Assembly (NCBI GenBank): GCA_020634415.1
Contig: JACKBT010000025.1
Location: 1 to 64,000 of the forward strand
Direction: 5' to 3'
Source: Ardenticatenaceae bacterium
GTDB taxonomy: Bacteria; Chloroflexota; Anaerolineae; Promineifilales; Promineifilaceae
Length of the DNA: 64,000 nt
Shown here: piece after piece, positions 25,532 through 33,683 of the stretch
Numbering within the stretch: the stretch's first letter is position 1
Layout of the letters: every line of letters starts with the position of its first letter
The notes under the pieces: generated by a model
The model's input: the letters and a program-made list of their open reading frames with translations, nothing else
The model's database searches: none
What the model was told of the DNA's origin: nothing
Position numbers and translations under genes: made by a program

Positions 25532-25559
25532 TTGAGACCCTCTTCAAACCCCTTATAAT
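25532..25559 (+). promoter_or_regulatory. Sigma-70 type promoter of the lipoprotein gene
   Basis: TTGAGA (25532-25537), a 16-base spacer, TATAAT (25554-25559). It gives a leader of about 64 bases before the ATG at 25630. A full AACGGCCGTT copy lies just upstream, near 25518-25527. Confidence 0.7.
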
Positions 25560-25629
25560 GTCAATCGAGGTAAAGGTGATGAAAGCATATCAATATATCT
25601 ATTTTTACTTGCACGAAGAGGTTATCCCA

Positions 25630-26340
25630 ATGACCAAAGCTCACTTAAGTATCGTCCTTTTTGTCAGCATTCTCCTACTCACTGCCTGTGCCGGAGGCAA
25701 AAGTCCTCCTCCCAACGCCGAAGAAGTAAGTAATGCTACCATGCTCTATACTGAAAATTTCGACGATGGTGAATCTTGCTTTGATCCCAATATGGCAGAT
25801 TTTGCTGCCCTCAGCATCGAAAACGGTGAACTCATCATAGATATTAATGAAAGCAACAAGTTTATCTGGACTGCTTGTGAAGAGGTAGTGCTAGATAACT
25901 TCACATATGAAATGGACGTTTACGACGACACCAGCACCGAAGGCTTCCGTTTCTTTGGTGTACAACTCCGTAAAGAGCCTGGAGAAGGCCGTTCTCGGCA
26001 ATATTACTTAATTCGCTTTGGCCTGGGTGATGATCCTACACCTGCCTCTTGCGCTGCCCTGGCTACCGACAACAGCTGGATTGACAATCTCACTCAATCA
26101 CCCACTGACGATTCATGCTGGGTGGATTTACCCAAGCCTATTCAACCAGGCGAGTGGAACCACTTTAAGATCAGCGCCAATGGCTCAGAGCTTACCTTCG
26201 AGGTGAATGACACCTTTGTCGCCAGCGTCACTGATTCTCGTCTAACCGAAGGTACAATTGCACTGCTCGCTGGTACGCATGAAGCTGACAGCGCCCGAAT
26301 TAAAATAGACAACATCCGAATCACGGCACCAGAAGAATAA
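25630..26340 (+). CDS. Lipoprotein with LamG/DUF1080-like domain
   Basis: A 236-aa lipoprotein: signal peptide with lipobox LLTACAGG (lipidated Cys near residue 20), then one beta-sandwich domain (FDDGESCFDPN, YEMDVYDDTSTEGFRFFGVQ, PGEWNHFKISANGSELTFEV, IKIDNIRI). The domain resembles the C-terminal half of the secreted protein at 494-2035, including the YYLIRF-type strand. The start at 25630 is chosen because it begins the signal peptide; GAGG lies upstream. It precedes the kinase-STAND gene by 55 bases. Binding of a polymer is an inference. Confidence 0.8.
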   Translation: MTKAHLSIVLFVSILLLTACAGGKSPPPNAEEVSNATMLYTENFDDGESCFDPNMADFAALSIENGELIIDINESNKFIWTACEEVVLDNFTYEMDVYDDTSTEGFRFFGVQLRKEPGEGRSRQYYLIRFGLGDDPTPASCAALATDNSWIDNLTQSPTDDSCWVDLPKPIQPGEWNHFKISANGSELTFEVNDTFVASVTDSRLTEGTIALLAGTHEADSARIKIDNIRITAPEE

Positions 26341-26395
26341 ATTCAACCGGATCGAAAGGGATCAAATCTGAACAAGTTTAAAAAGGGGTGTGTAG

Positions 26396-29300
26396 ATGAA
26401 TGAAGCCATCACCTTCGGCCAGATCGTTCGGGAACGACGCTCTATCATGGGCTTGACCCAAACGGAGTTAGCGCGGCGGGTTGGCTGTGCGGCCATTACC
26501 ATCCGTAAGATTGAGGCTGATGATTTACGGCCGTCTGTGCAAATGGCCGAACTCATCGCCCTGGCTCTCAACATCCCCGAAGCAGAACAACTCGCCTTCG
26601 TGCGCCTGGCTCGTGCCGAAAGCGAACCCTCACCCATCCCCACCCCGTCACCTTTACCCGCTGAAATTGGTCTCACTGATTTAAGCGGCCGTGCCGTCAA
26701 AGGATTTCAACTGGGTGAAAAGATTGGCAGTGGTGGTTTCGGTGTCGTTTACCGCGCCCTGCAACCTTCCGTTGAACGCGATGTGGCTGTCAAGATCATC
26801 TTGCCCCGCTATGCCAACCATCCCAACTTCATCCGCCGCTTTGAGACCGAAGCTCAATTGATTGCCCAACTGGAACACCCCCACATCGTCCCTTTGTACG
26901 ATTACTGGCGTGAACCCGATGCCGCTTACCTCATCATGCGGCTGCTGCGCGGCGGCAGCGTAGAAGATCTACTTAAAGAAGGAGCTATCCCGGCTAAGCG
27001 GGTGTACCGATACACACAGCAAATAGGGCTGGCACTGGATGTGGCTCACCGTCATGGTGTTGTTCATCGAGACATTAAGCCGGCTAATGTTCTGCTCGAT
27101 GAAGAAGACAATGCCTACCTGGCTGATTTTGGCATTGCCAAAAACCTGGAAAAGGCAAATGGTCACAGTTTTACAGAAGGCGGTGTTCTCATTGGTTCAC
27201 CCGCCTATATCTCGCCAGAGCAGATTCTGTCTGAACCCGTCAAACCCCAAAGCGACGTTTACTGTATGGGTATTATGCTTTATGAGATGCTAACCGGGCA
27301 CAAACCTTTCTCTGGCCCCACGCCTATCGCCTATATCGAACAGCATCTCCACGAAAAACTGCCCTCTTTACATAAATATAATCAAGCACTGCCCCCCGCC
27401 TTAGATGAAGTAATCCAGCAGGCGACAAAGCGAAATCCGGCTGATCGGTTTGCCAATGTGCCCTCGCTGTTAGCCGCTTTACAGCAAGCATTGGCTGGTA
27501 GTGATGGCTTAGCCCCAGTGAATGTCATCGCGCCCGTGCCGATGTTGGATACAGAGGCATTAGCCAATCTAGAAAATCCATATCGTGGGTTGCGGGCTTT
27601 TACCGAAGCGGATGCCGAACACTTTTATGGTCGGGAAACGCTCATTCAAGAACTGTTTGCCCATTTATCAGATACATCAGAATTGAAACGATTCCTGGCT
27701 ATTGTGGGGCCTAGTGGCAGTGGCAAGTCGAGTGTGGCTAAGGCGGGTTTAGTACCGGCTCTGCGCCGGGGTGGTTTGCCCGGTTCGGAAGATTGGTTCG
27801 TGTTGGACTTCGCGCCGGGGGCACAGCCTTGGGAGGAGTTAGAGGCGGCTTTGCTGCGTGTAGCTGTCAATCCACCCGCAACCCTTTTAGATCAGTTACA
27901 AGATGGGGATCGGGGTTTGCTGCGGACGGTAAAGCGCGTTCTGCCGGATGATGGTACGGTTGAACTGGTTCTGATCATTGACCAGTTTGAGGAGATTTTT
28001 ACGCTGGTTGAGGATGAGAAGGTGCGGGAACAGTTTTTGAACAGCTTGATAACGGCCGTTCTCGATCCACGCAGCCGTCTCTGGGTTATCACCACTTTGC
28101 GGGCTGACTTTTATGATCGGCCGTTGCAATATGTAGATTTTGGCGACTTGTTGCGCCAGCGCACCGTTTTCGTTCTGCCCCTGACTCCCGACGAGTTGGA
28201 ACAGGCTATCACCAGGCCCGCCGCGCAAATCGGTGTACAGCTAGAGCCGGGATTGGCAGCAGCCATCATCCGCGATGTGGGCGATGAGCCAGGAACGTTA
28301 CCTTTGCTGCAATATGCGCTGACAGAACTGTTCGAGCGGCGCAAAGGTGTGGTGCTGACCCGTGCTGCTTACGAAGTAAGCGGCGGAGCGCTGGGCGCAC
28401 TCAGTCGCCGCGCCGAAGAAATTTACGCCAATTTAGGCCACGACGGACAGGAAGCCACCCGCCAACTGTTTTTGCGGCTCATTACTTTGGGTGAAGGTAC
28501 AGAAGATACGCGGCGACGTGTGCTGCGTTCAGAATTGGAAGCAATGCAAACCTCTGAGGTCTTTAAGACCTCAGAGGTTTTGGACGCATACGGCCGTTAC
28601 CGCCTCCTCACTTTCGACCACGACCCCACCACACGGGAACCCACCGTTGAAGTTGCTCACGAAGCATTGCTGCGCGAATGGCCGCGTTTGCGCGGCTGGC
28701 TAGCGAACAGCCGCGATGATGTGCGGCTGCAGCGGTTGTTGGCTAATGAGGCGCAGGGATGGCAAACGGCCGATCACGACCCCAGCTACCTCCTGCGCGG
28801 CACACGACTGGCTCAATTGGAAAACTGGGCCGAAACAACCACAGTCGCCCTCACCCAAGATGAGCAAACCTTTTTACAGGCCAGCCTTGCCCTCCAAGAA
28901 GCACGACAGGTCGCAGAAGAAGATCGCCGCCAGCGCGAGTTGGCAACAGCAAAACAGTTGGCTGAAACAGAACGGCAGCGGGCCGAGGATCGGGCGCAAG
29001 CAGCAGTGATATTGCGGCGACGGGCCGTATATTTAGGGGTAGCGGCTGTGTTGGCGGTGATTTTAGCTGTGACCGCCGGTTTGTTTAGTCGGCAAGCATC
29101 GCTAAATGAAGCGATTGCCTTGGCAAATGAGGCTGCCGCCGAAGCCGAAACCCTCATCCGCGCCACCGCCGAAGCCGAAGCCATTGCTCAACGCGACGTG
29201 GCTCAAACCCAAACCAATTTAGCCGTCTCTCGTGAACTGGCGCTGGCCGCACTTAACAATCTGGAAGCTGACCCTGAATTAAGTATTTTATTGGCTCTCC

Positions 29301-31306
29301 AAGCTTTGAAGACCAGACATACCAAAGAGGCTGAAGAAGCACTCCATCTGGCGATACAAACCTCAAGGGCACTCATCACATTATTAGGCCATACTGAGTC
29401 GGTGGAGGGGGCTGCCTATAGTCCCGATGGCTCACAGGTAGCAACGGTTAGCCTGGACGGCACCGTCAAAGTTTGGCAAGTTGCCACGGGGCAGTTGCAG
29501 CAGACATTGCCCTATGAGGGGGTTGAGTTTGTGGGTAATACGCTCAAGTTTGATGAAGCTGGCAGTAGGCTGGCCCTGCTGGCCGTTGGCGACAATTATG
29601 AAACGGTGAACCTGCATATCTGGGATGCCGAGTCAGGTGCGTTGTTGAGCCAACACGAGATGCCCATACCGGCGGAATTTTTTCGCTTTGAGTTAAGCCC
29701 CGATTGGCAATGGTTGGCTGTGGGCCGTGATAACGGTATCCCCGAACTGTGGGATGTGGTGACGGGTGAACGGGTGCTTACTTTGGCGGGGCATGAGGTT
29801 ACGGTTGATGCTGTGGCCTTTAGTGCCGATAGCTCACGCCTGGTAACGGCCGATTTTGGGGGACAAGTACAGGTTTGGGATGTGGCGGCGCTTTTGGCGG
29901 GCGAAGAAACGCAGCCGGAACTTACATTCACCACCATGCAGGATTTTGGCCCAGGACGTGTTTTCTTCAGTAACGATGGTTTACGTCTGGCTTTTGTGTT
30001 CAACACAATCGTGGAAATATGGGATTTGGCCGATACCAGCCAGCCCCAATTCAGGCTGAAGGGACATAACAATGCGGTGCATCATCTCGCTTTCACAGCC
30101 GATGATGCGCTGCTGGCAACAGCTTCGGCTGACAGCACAGCCAAAGTGTGGGATTTGAACAGCGGCGAGGAGCTGTTTACCTTGTCTGGTCATAAAGCGA
30201 CTGTGTTCCGCCTGGCATTTAGTCCCGACGGCCGTACCCTAACCACAGCCAGTACGGACGGTACAGCCCGCATCTGGAATGCCGCCCGCTATGTTGGCGG
30301 TGAACTACAGAATTTGGCCCTGCCCGACGTCATTCCCATTGGCAGTTTTGATCTCAGCCCCGATGAGCAAACATTTGCCTTAGGCGGTTTCACGGGCGCG
30401 ACCACCATCAGGGATTCGGCCACAGGTGACTTGTTACTGACACTGCAAAACGAATTTAATACCCTGGTTGGAGCGGTCTCTTTCCATCCCGATGGGTCAC
30501 GTCTGGCCACCGCCAGCCAGGATGGCCTGGTGCGTATCTGGGATACAACCACAGGTGAGTTGTTATTGCAATTTACGGGCCACGTTGGCGGCAATTCGGG
30601 GGGCAGCGAGGGTGTGCTGGATGTTACTTACAGCCCTGACGGAACACGCTTGGCGACGGCTGGGGCGGATGGATTAGCCAAAGTTTGGAATGCCGCCACG
30701 GGTGAGGAATTATTGGAATTGGCCGGGCATACGGCCGGGTTGTTTAGGGTGGCTTATAGTGCAGACGGCCGTATCCTTGCCACTACCAGTGATTTTCCAG
30801 ACACAACTGTAAAAGTGTGGGATGCCCAGAGCGGGGAAATGATCCATTCACTTGGCCCTAACCCCAGCCGCTCTTTTGGGCTGGCTTTTAGCCCAGACGA
30901 CAAGTGGGTCGCAGCTGGTGGTGGCGGCGGTTTCTTGACAGTATGGGATGTGACGACGGGCAAGGTAGTCAGTGACCTGACCGGCCAATCATCCGCACTG
31001 GGGACAACTCTGTTTACCCAAGATGGACAGCGGCTCATCACGGGTGGGGTAGATGGTGTAAGCATTTGGGATATAGAGAGTGGTACAGAATTGGTAAATC
31101 TGGCACCACTTAACAGCGCGGCACTTGCTTTAACAACGGATGAACGGCAACTTTACATGGTACCCGGTTTAGAGCCAGTTGTCCGTGTCTACACCATCGA
31201 ATTGGAAGATGCGATAGCGCTGGCTGAATCGCGGCTGACGCGCTGGTGGACAGAGGAAGAGTGCCGGCAATTTTTGCATGTGGATGTGTGTCCGGTGCAA
31301 GAGTAG
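26396..31306 (+). CDS. XRE-HTH / Ser-Thr kinase / nSTAND / WD40 protein
   Basis: A 1636-aa signalling protein. Residues 1-65: XRE helix-turn-helix (TQTELARRVGCAAITIRKIE). About 102-365: Ser/Thr kinase with GEKIGSGGFGVVYRA, VAVKIILP, HRDIKPANVLLDE, ADFGIAKN and SPEQIL. About 393-830: nSTAND NTPase with Walker A GPSGSGKSS and Walker B LVLIIDQFEE, then the VEVAHEALLREWPRLRGW motif. About 875-900: one hydrophobic helix. About 996-1600: 14 WD40 units, enough for two seven-blade propellers. All kinase catalytic residues look intact. A 33-base palindrome lies in frame at 28548-28580. The architecture suggests a sensor that assembles on ligand binding; antiviral or regulatory use cannot be decided from the sequence. 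Confidence 0.92.
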   Translation: MNEAITFGQIVRERRSIMGLTQTELARRVGCAAITIRKIEADDLRPSVQMAELIALALNIPEAEQLAFVRLARAESEPSPIPTPSPLPAEIGLTDLSGRAVKGFQLGEKIGSGGFGVVYRALQPSVERDVAVKIILPRYANHPNFIRRFETEAQLIAQLEHPHIVPLYDYWREPDAAYLIMRLLRGGSVEDLLKEGAIPAKRVYRYTQQIGLALDVAHRHGVVHRDIKPANVLLDEEDNAYLADFGIAKNLEKANGHSFTEGGVLIGSPAYISPEQILSEPVKPQSDVYCMGIMLYEMLTGHKPFSGPTPIAYIEQHLHEKLPSLHKYNQALPPALDEVIQQATKRNPADRFANVPSLLAALQQALAGSDGLAPVNVIAPVPMLDTEALANLENPYRGLRAFTEADAEHFYGRETLIQELFAHLSDTSELKRFLAIVGPSGSGKSSVAKAGLVPALRRGGLPGSEDWFVLDFAPGAQPWEELEAALLRVAVNPPATLLDQLQDGDRGLLRTVKRVLPDDGTVELVLIIDQFEEIFTLVEDEKVREQFLNSLITAVLDPRSRLWVITTLRADFYDRPLQYVDFGDLLRQRTVFVLPLTPDELEQAITRPAAQIGVQLEPGLAAAIIRDVGDEPGTLPLLQYALTELFERRKGVVLTRAAYEVSGGALGALSRRAEEIYANLGHDGQEATRQLFLRLITLGEGTEDTRRRVLRSELEAMQTSEVFKTSEVLDAYGRYRLLTFDHDPTTREPTVEVAHEALLREWPRLRGWLANSRDDVRLQRLLANEAQGWQTADHDPSYLLRGTRLAQLENWAETTTVALTQDEQTFLQASLALQEARQVAEEDRRQRELATAKQLAETERQRAEDRAQAAVILRRRAVYLGVAAVLAVILAVTAGLFSRQASLNEAIALANEAAAEAETLIRATAEAEAIAQRDVAQTQTNLAVSRELALAALNNLEADPELSILLALQALKTRHTKEAEEALHLAIQTSRALITLLGHTESVEGAAYSPDGSQVATVSLDGTVKVWQVATGQLQQTLPYEGVEFVGNTLKFDEAGSRLALLAVGDNYETVNLHIWDAESGALLSQHEMPIPAEFFRFELSPDWQWLAVGRDNGIPELWDVVTGERVLTLAGHEVTVDAVAFSADSSRLVTADFGGQVQVWDVAALLAGEETQPELTFTTMQDFGPGRVFFSNDGLRLAFVFNTIVEIWDLADTSQPQFRLKGHNNAVHHLAFTADDALLATASADSTAKVWDLNSGEELFTLSGHKATVFRLAFSPDGRTLTTASTDGTARIWNAARYVGGELQNLALPDVIPIGSFDLSPDEQTFALGGFTGATTIRDSATGDLLLTLQNEFNTLVGAVSFHPDGSRLATASQDGLVRIWDTTTGELLLQFTGHVGGNSGGSEGVLDVTYSPDGTRLATAGADGLAKVWNAATGEELLELAGHTAGLFRVAYSADGRILATTSDFPDTTVKVWDAQSGEMIHSLGPNPSRSFGLAFSPDDKWVAAGGGGGFLTVWDVTTGKVVSDLTGQSSALGTTLFTQDGQRLITGGVDGVSIWDIESGTELVNLAPLNSAALALTTDERQLYMVPGLEPVVRVYTIELEDAIALAESRLTRWWTEEECRQFLHVDVCPVQE
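28548..28580. repeat. Perfect 33-base palindrome inside a coding region
   Basis: Arms of 16 bases (AAACCTCTGAGGTCTT and complement) around a single T. Read in frame it gives QTSEVFKTSEVL, an internal TSEV duplication between the nSTAND core and the conserved YGRYRLLTFD segment. The length of 33 is a multiple of three, so the reading frame is kept. It looks like a REP-type element that entered a gene. Confidence 0.85.
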
Positions 31307-31323
31307 AGTACGCGGGCTGTTTG

Positions 31324-31485
31324 ATGGGAACTGCAAAAGTGCAAGGTAAACTTTGGGGGAAAGCGGCACGAGACTGGGCAGAAATTCAAGAACCCATGCA
31401 CAAACCTTTATGGGAAGCGATGCAGAACGCGGCTCAAGTTGGGCTTGGGACGCGCTTTCTGGATGTAGGCTACTGCGCGGCATGA
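31324..31485 (+). pseudogene. Truncated SAM-dependent methyltransferase remnant
   Basis: A 53-codon frame whose sequence (GKLWGKAARDWAEIQEPMHK, PLWEAMQNA, VGLGTRFLDVGYCAA) matches the N-terminus of class I SAM methyltransferases up to the glycine-rich motif I (LDVGCGxG). It then hits a TGA where motif I should continue. The next 100 bases give only a fragment in another frame. There is no ribosome site. I read it as a decayed gene. Confidence 0.65.
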
Positions 31486-31616
31486 CGGCCGCTGGCCCTT
31501 TCCAAAACCTTCTGTTAGTTGTTAGTGAGGGGCAGTTGAAGGCTGCATTTAATGATTTTGGCGTTGGCTGCGAATCAAAATGAGTAGTCAAAAGTGATGA
31601 GAGCTAGCGACACTTA

Positions 31617-31646
31617 TTCGTGAGAGCCTTGTGATTCGTCTATAAT
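31617..31646 (+). promoter_or_regulatory. Probable promoter of the phosphodiesterase gene
   Basis: Perfect -10 TATAAT at 31641-31646 with a weak -35 (TTCGTG) 18 bases upstream. Leader of about 25 bases to the ATG at 31678. Confidence 0.5.
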
Positions 31647-31677
31647 CTCCCTGTATGGTTGAACATGGAGATTGCCA

Positions 31678-32919
31678 ATGACCTTAAATTTACCGGATGA
31701 GTTTGTACGGCCGTTATACAACGGCCGTTCCATAGCCAACATCCCCGCTACCGTAGCCCATCTACTAAATGCCCCGTTTGCCGGTCTGCCACGCCTGCAA
31801 GGTGAGTTGTGGCAGCCAATGGGGGAGGGCATTGAGCGGGTGGTGGTGATTTTGCTGGATGCGATGGGCTGGAATTTGTATGAGGAGGAACGGCCGTTTT
31901 TCCAGGAGATGTTGGGGCAAACGGCCGTTGCCGAGCGCATCACCTCTGTTTTTCCTTCCACAACCGTAGCTGCTCTAAGTGCCTTATGGACGGGCTATGC
32001 CCCGGCCCAGCACAGCTTGTTGGGCTTCCGCCTCTTTTTACCGGATTACGCGACGGTGGGGCAGCTGATCAATTTCACACCCGCTTTTGGTTATTACAAC
32101 GAGATTTTGGTGAAGTCTGGCCTGAAGCCGGAGGAGTTTTTGCAGGTGCCAGGTGTGGCGCAGCAGTTGCAAACGGCCGTTATCCCCACCTACTCCTTCA
32201 AAGACCGCGCTTATGTCAAGTCGGCCCTCAGCCTCATGCACGGGCGGGGGGTGCAGGAGGAGATTGGGGTGGCAAGTTTTGCTGACATGATGGTGCAAAT
32301 GCGCCAGATGTTGGAAGCCAAAGCGGGCGAGAGGCTGTACGCCTTTGCCTATTGGGCCACAATTGACAGTTTGAGCCACCATTACAGTTGGCAGCACCCG
32401 GCGGTGAAAGCGGAACTGCACGCGCTCCTCTACCAGATTCGCACAGAACTGTTTGCGCCTTTAAGTGCGGCGGCACGGCGGGGAACGGCCGTCTTCATTG
32501 CCGCCGATCATGGGCAAGCGGTTTGTCCGCCGGCGGAGCAGATTCAACTGCGCGACCATCCCGAACTGGACAAGATGCTGCTGATGCAGCCCACAGGTGA
32601 TCCTCGTGCCGTTTATTTGTATGCCAAACACGGCCGTCAGACAGACATCATCCACTACATCCACCAAAATTTGTCCCATGCCTTCACGCCCATTCTGTCT
32701 GAAGACGCACTAGAGGCGGGGCTGTTTGGGCCACAGCCCCACGCCGCCGCCGCACCCGAACGAGTGGGTGATGTCGTCCTCATCGCCCGGCACGGCGCAG
32801 CCTTGCTAAACAAGCTCGACGACCAACGCGCTTCGCAATTCGTCGGCTGGCACGGCAGTTTGGCCGCCGCCGATATGTGGGTTCCCTGGCTGGGCTACCG
32901 CCTTGACAGGCCCTCTTAA
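31678..32919 (+). CDS. Type I phosphodiesterase/nucleotide pyrophosphatase family protein
   Basis: A 413-aa alkaline-phosphatase-superfamily enzyme with two-metal hydrolase motifs: VVVILLDAMGWN (first Asp), TSVFPSTTVAALSAL (nucleophile Thr), TIDSLSHHYSW (Asp, His), FIAADHGQAV (Asp-His) and the C-terminal WHGSLAAADM (His). There is no signal peptide, so a cytosolic location is likely. GGAG upstream selects the ATG at 31678 over a TTG at 31672. It heads a run of lipid-related genes; substrate unknown. Confidence 0.85.
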   Translation: MTLNLPDEFVRPLYNGRSIANIPATVAHLLNAPFAGLPRLQGELWQPMGEGIERVVVILLDAMGWNLYEEERPFFQEMLGQTAVAERITSVFPSTTVAALSALWTGYAPAQHSLLGFRLFLPDYATVGQLINFTPAFGYYNEILVKSGLKPEEFLQVPGVAQQLQTAVIPTYSFKDRAYVKSALSLMHGRGVQEEIGVASFADMMVQMRQMLEAKAGERLYAFAYWATIDSLSHHYSWQHPAVKAELHALLYQIRTELFAPLSAAARRGTAVFIAADHGQAVCPPAEQIQLRDHPELDKMLLMQPTGDPRAVYLYAKHGRQTDIIHYIHQNLSHAFTPILSEDALEAGLFGPQPHAAAAPERVGDVVLIARHGAALLNKLDDQRASQFVGWHGSLAAADMWVPWLGYRLDRPS

Positions 32920-32941
32920 TTTGATAGCATGGCTTGACTTT

Positions 32942-33015
32942 TAGAGACTAGAGACTGGGGACTGGAGACTATGAGCAGTAGACATAATCTCTAGTCTCTA
33001 GTCTCTGGTCTCCAA
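32942..33015. repeat. Intercistronic array, GGAGACT/GGAGATT word class
   Basis: TAGAGACTAGAGACTGGGGA and CTGGAGACT in the left half; complementary ATCTCTAGTCTCTAGTCTCT and GGTCTCC in the right half. It lies between the phosphodiesterase and phosphatidyltransferase genes; a clean TGGAGG site follows it. Confidence 0.85.
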
Positions 33016-33034
33016 TTCTTGACCTGGAGGTCAT

Positions 33035-33667
33035 ATGGAAAAACTTAAACCGGCCCGCCCAGACAAAATGACGCTGACTGATTATTTGCGTGTCTATACG
33101 CGCTTTATTATTGACCCCATCGTTGATTTCATGGCGCGTTACCGTTTTTCGCCAGACTTGTTAACGATTTTGGGCACTGTGTCGCATGTTCTGTTTGCCT
33201 GGCTGATTGCCAATGGCGAGATGCGCTGGGCCTCGGTGGCTATGTTCTTTTTGGCCCCGTTGGATGCGTTGGATGGGGCGTTGGCTCGTAAATTGGGCCG
33301 CAAACAGTCGGGCTTTGGGGCATTTCTCGATTCGACTCTGGACAGAATTGCCGAAATCATCTTGTTTGGCGGCTTTATTATGTATTACGTGGGCCAGGGG
33401 GATACGCTTTATCTGGCAGTGGCCTATCTGGCGATTACGGGGTCGCTGATGGTGAGCTATGCGCGGGCACGGGCGGAGGCGTTGGGCTATTCGTGTAAGG
33501 TGGGCATTTTGAGCCGGGTGGAGCGGTATGCGGTGATGATGTTTTTCTTGGTGCTAGATTTGCCGCATGTGGCTCTGGCTATTCTGGCGGTGTTTACTTA
33601 CATTACGGTGTTCCAGCGTATGTATCATGTCTACAAGCAGGCAACGGCCGATGTTGATAAGCAGTGA
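33035..33667 (+). CDS. CDP-alcohol phosphatidyltransferase
   Basis: A 210-aa membrane enzyme that joins a CDP-linked lipid (or alcohol) to a polar alcohol. The full family signature D-x2-DG-x2-AR-x8-G-x3-D-x3-D is present (LDALDGALARKLGRKQSGFG, then AFLDSTLDR). Several membrane helices follow. TGGAGG precedes the ATG. The acceptor (glycerol phosphate, inositol phosphate or other) cannot be read from the sequence. lgt follows. Confidence 0.88.
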   Translation: MEKLKPARPDKMTLTDYLRVYTRFIIDPIVDFMARYRFSPDLLTILGTVSHVLFAWLIANGEMRWASVAMFFLAPLDALDGALARKLGRKQSGFGAFLDSTLDRIAEIILFGGFIMYYVGQGDTLYLAVAYLAITGSLMVSYARARAEALGYSCKVGILSRVERYAVMMFFLVLDLPHVALAILAVFTYITVFQRMYHVYKQATADVDKQ

Positions 33668-33683
33668 TCGCCCCCCAACGCCG

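Larger units (their letters stand above)
31307..31677. other. Intergenic region with gene remnant and promoter
   Basis: Holds a methyltransferase remnant (31324-31485), a trailing segment with no clear frame, and a likely promoter for the phosphodiesterase gene. No intact gene. Confidence 0.6.
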
